The notes under the pieces were generated by a model. That model was not told where the DNA came from, did no database searches, and saw only the letters and a list, made by a program, of their open reading frames with translations. The position numbers were made by a program, and so were the translations under genes. A stretch of DNA of 6,776 nucleotides from Holophagaceae bacterium. GTDB lineage: Bacteria; Acidobacteriota; Holophagae; Holophagales; Holophagaceae. This document shows, in pieces, positions 5,403 through 6,776 of this stretch (position 1 is the stretch's first letter; every line of letters begins with the position of its first letter). The DNA lies in assembly GCA_003158505.1 (NCBI GenBank), contig PMJK01000088.1, positions 1 through 6,776 on the forward strand, written 5' to 3'.

Positions 5403-6615
5403 CGACAAAGCCCAAGCCCCTGACAGCCTGGGCGATCAGAAGCCACTAAAGGGCTTCTATCCGTTTCTCCAGGGCCTGATGAAGCGTCGCAGTGTCTGGG
5501 TGATGGCTGTCCTCGTCATCCTTGGTGCCGGGGTTTTCGGGTACCGCTGGGCCTTCGGCAAGGCCAAGGCCGTCTATGCCACCGTCACGGTCGAACGAGG
5601 CGATGTCGAAAGCACGGTGGTGGCTGCAGGCATCGTGCAGCCCTTCAGTTACGTTGATGTGGGCGCTCAGACCTCCGGGATGCTCAAGACCCTCAAGGTC
5701 AAACGCGGGGATCAGGTGGCCGCGGATCAGCTGTTGGCGGAGATCGATCCGATCCTGGCGGACAGCGCGCTCACATCCGCCAACGCAGCCCTTCGAAACA
5801 TGATCGCGCAGCGGGCGGTGAAACAGGCGCAGCTCGTGCTCACCAAGGCCGAGCAGACCCGCAGCGACAAGCTATATTCGGAGCAATTGATTTCGACCAA
5901 TGACCGCGACATCACCCGAGCCAGTTATCAAGCCGCATTCGCCGATGCCGCCTCACTCTCCGCGCAGATGAAGCAGGCCACGGCGGCGGTGGACACCGCC
6001 AAGGCCAATGTGGGCTACACGAAGATCACGGCGCCCATGGCTGGCGAAGTGGTGTCCATCAGCCTGCTGGAGGGGCAGACCCTCAACGCCAACCAGTCGG
6101 CACCGAACATCCTGCGGATCGGCGACATCAGCACGGTGACGATCTGGGCCCAGGTCTCAGAAGCGGACATCGTCCGGGTCAAGGCTGGCCAGGACGTCTA
6201 CTTCACGATCCTGGGGGATTCCCGGCGGTGGACCGGCAAGATCCGCCAGGTGCTCCCCACTCCGGAACTCATCAACAATGTCGTGTTCTACGACGTCTTG
6301 TTCGACATCCCGAATCCAGAGCGCGAGCTGAAGATCCAGATGACGGCCCAGGTCTTCATCGTGCTCGCCCAGGTAAAGGGCGTCCTCATGATCCCCACCG
6401 CCGCCATCGGCAATGCGGGTGAAGGGTCAACCGTCCAGGTCCAGGTGCTCAAAGCGGACGGCAAAGTCGAGTCGCGAACGATCAAGATCGGCATCAAGAG
6501 CGAGATCATGGCAGAAGTGAAGGATGGCCTCCTGGAGAAGGAACAGGTCGTCATCAGGGGGGTCGCAGCCAAGGGCGCCACGAAAAGCGCGCTGAGCGCC
6601 AGGAAGGGTCCCTGA
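5377..6615 (+). CDS. macA: MacA-type periplasmic adaptor (membrane fusion protein) of a MacAB tripartite exporter
   Basis: This 412-residue protein matches MacA along its length. A short cytoplasmic tail is followed by one transmembrane anchor (about 41-59). Next come the first lipoyl half (VERGDVEST..VDVGAQTSGMLKTLKVKRGD, about 72-112), a helical hairpin with many Ala/Gln residues (about 128-210), and the second lipoyl half YTKITAPMAGEVVSISLLEGQ (214-234). The beta-barrel region has APNILRIGDIST, QVSEADI and VLPTPELINNVVFYDVLFDIPNP, followed by MTAQV and a membrane-proximal domain. In known systems MacA sits in the periplasm, stimulates the MacB ATPase and connects it to a TolC-like channel, exporting macrolides, peptides or lipids. 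The substrate here cannot be read from the sequence. No TolC-family gene is in view. The acidic N-terminal tail of about 36 residues is longer than in E. coli MacA. The ribosome-binding site is weak (AGAGA at 5364-5368). It partners directly with the next gene. Confidence 0.93.
   Translation: MDTLSDTSDDKAQAPDSLGDQKPLKGFYPFLQGLMKRRSVWVMAVLVILGAGVFGYRWAFGKAKAVYATVTVERGDVESTVVAAGIVQPFSYVDVGAQTSGMLKTLKVKRGDQVAADQLLAEIDPILADSALTSANAALRNMIAQRAVKQAQLVLTKAEQTRSDKLYSEQLISTNDRDITRASYQAAFADAASLSAQMKQATAAVDTAKANVGYTKITAPMAGEVVSISLLEGQTLNANQSAPNILRIGDISTVTIWAQVSEADIVRVKAGQDVYFTILGDSRRWTGKIRQVLPTPELINNVVFYDVLFDIPNPERELKIQMTAQVFIVLAQVKGVLMIPTAAIGNAGEGSTVQVQVLKADGKVESRTIKIGIKSEIMAEVKDGLLEKEQVVIRGVAAKGATKSALSARKGP
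6601..6608 (+). promoter_or_regulatory. Ribosome-binding site of macB inside the macA 3' end
   Basis: AGGAAGGG lies within the last codons of macA, 6 bases before ATG 6615. With the one-base stop/start overlap (TGATG, 6613-6617), it supports coupled translation of the two subunits. Confidence 0.7.
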
Positions 6616-6776
6616 TGCCGACGCCATTGCTTGAATTCAAGGCTGTCAGCCGCACCTATACGTCAGGCGGAGCGCCACTGACCGTCCTAAGGGATGTGAA
6701 TCTGGCGATCCAGAGCGGCGAATTCGTCGCGATCATGGGGGCCTCCGGCTCAGGCAAGTCCACGCTCATGAACATC
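6615..6776 (+). CDS. macB: MacB-type ABC transporter ATPase, N-terminal fragment (cut by window edge)
   Basis: Only the first 54 residues are in the window. They form the start of an ABC nucleotide-binding domain of the MacB/LolD type: LLEFKAVSRTYTSGGAPLTVLRDVNLAI has the aromatic A-loop Tyr at residue 15, and SGEFVAIMGASGSGKST ends in the complete Walker A motif (GASGSGKST, 42-50). The pattern LTVL-(R/K)-(D/G)-V-(N/S)-L followed by GEFVAIMG(A/P)SGSGKSTLMNI is typical of MacB/LolD/FtsE-type exporters. MacB is known to fuse this domain to a four-helix membrane part with a large periplasmic domain, but that part lies beyond the edge. A stand-alone LolD-like ATPase with a separate permease is therefore not excluded. 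The start overlaps the macA stop by one base, and the adjacent MacA makes the MacB identity strong. Confidence 0.88.
   Translation, partial: MPTPLLEFKAVSRTYTSGGAPLTVLRDVNLAIQSGEFVAIMGASGSGKSTLMNI

Overview
The window is a GC-rich stretch in which every supported gene lies on the + strand, packed tightly as in a bacterial chromosome. The organism cannot be named from this sequence. A soil or sediment Gram-negative is likely, because the window holds a periplasmic adaptor of a tripartite exporter, a secreted Trp/Tyr-rich protein and a sigma-54-like promoter. An acidobacterium (Holophaga/Geothrix type) is my weak guess, resting on remembered resemblance of the secreted protein's C-terminal domain and of the FGPGEAK protein to proteins of such genomes.

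Layout: (1) 2-301 is the C-terminal end of an MgtA/MgtB-type magnesium P-type ATPase. (2) 368-2977 is a complete second P-type ATPase of a different subfamily, with PEEFP in M4 in place of PEGLP. A possible 11-codon leader ORF sits in the 66-base gap before it. (3) 2978-3161 is the longest gene-free stretch. It holds an AT-rich block followed by a good -24/-12 (sigma-54-like) promoter match. (4) 3162-4052 encodes a secreted protein with a Pro/Gln-rich repeat region and a Trp/Tyr-rich C-terminal domain of unknown function. (5) 4094-4780 encodes a cytoplasmic protein made of three BON domains. (6) About 4882-5286 encodes a small eRF1-domain-like 'translational machinery' family protein that has no in-frame ATG, GTG or TTG at the expected position and probably starts at CTG. 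(7) 5377-6615 is macA, followed with a one-base overlap by the start of macB (6615 to the window end).

The layout suggests an ion-homeostasis and envelope-stress cluster: two cation pumps, a cell-envelope protein, a BON protein of the OsmY/Kon-related type, a small protein often found among stress genes, and a MacAB-type ABC exporter. That they work together is inferred from shared strand and short spacing. The sequence directly shows translational coupling only for macA-macB. No RNA genes, insertion sequences, CRISPR arrays or convincing intrinsic terminators were found.
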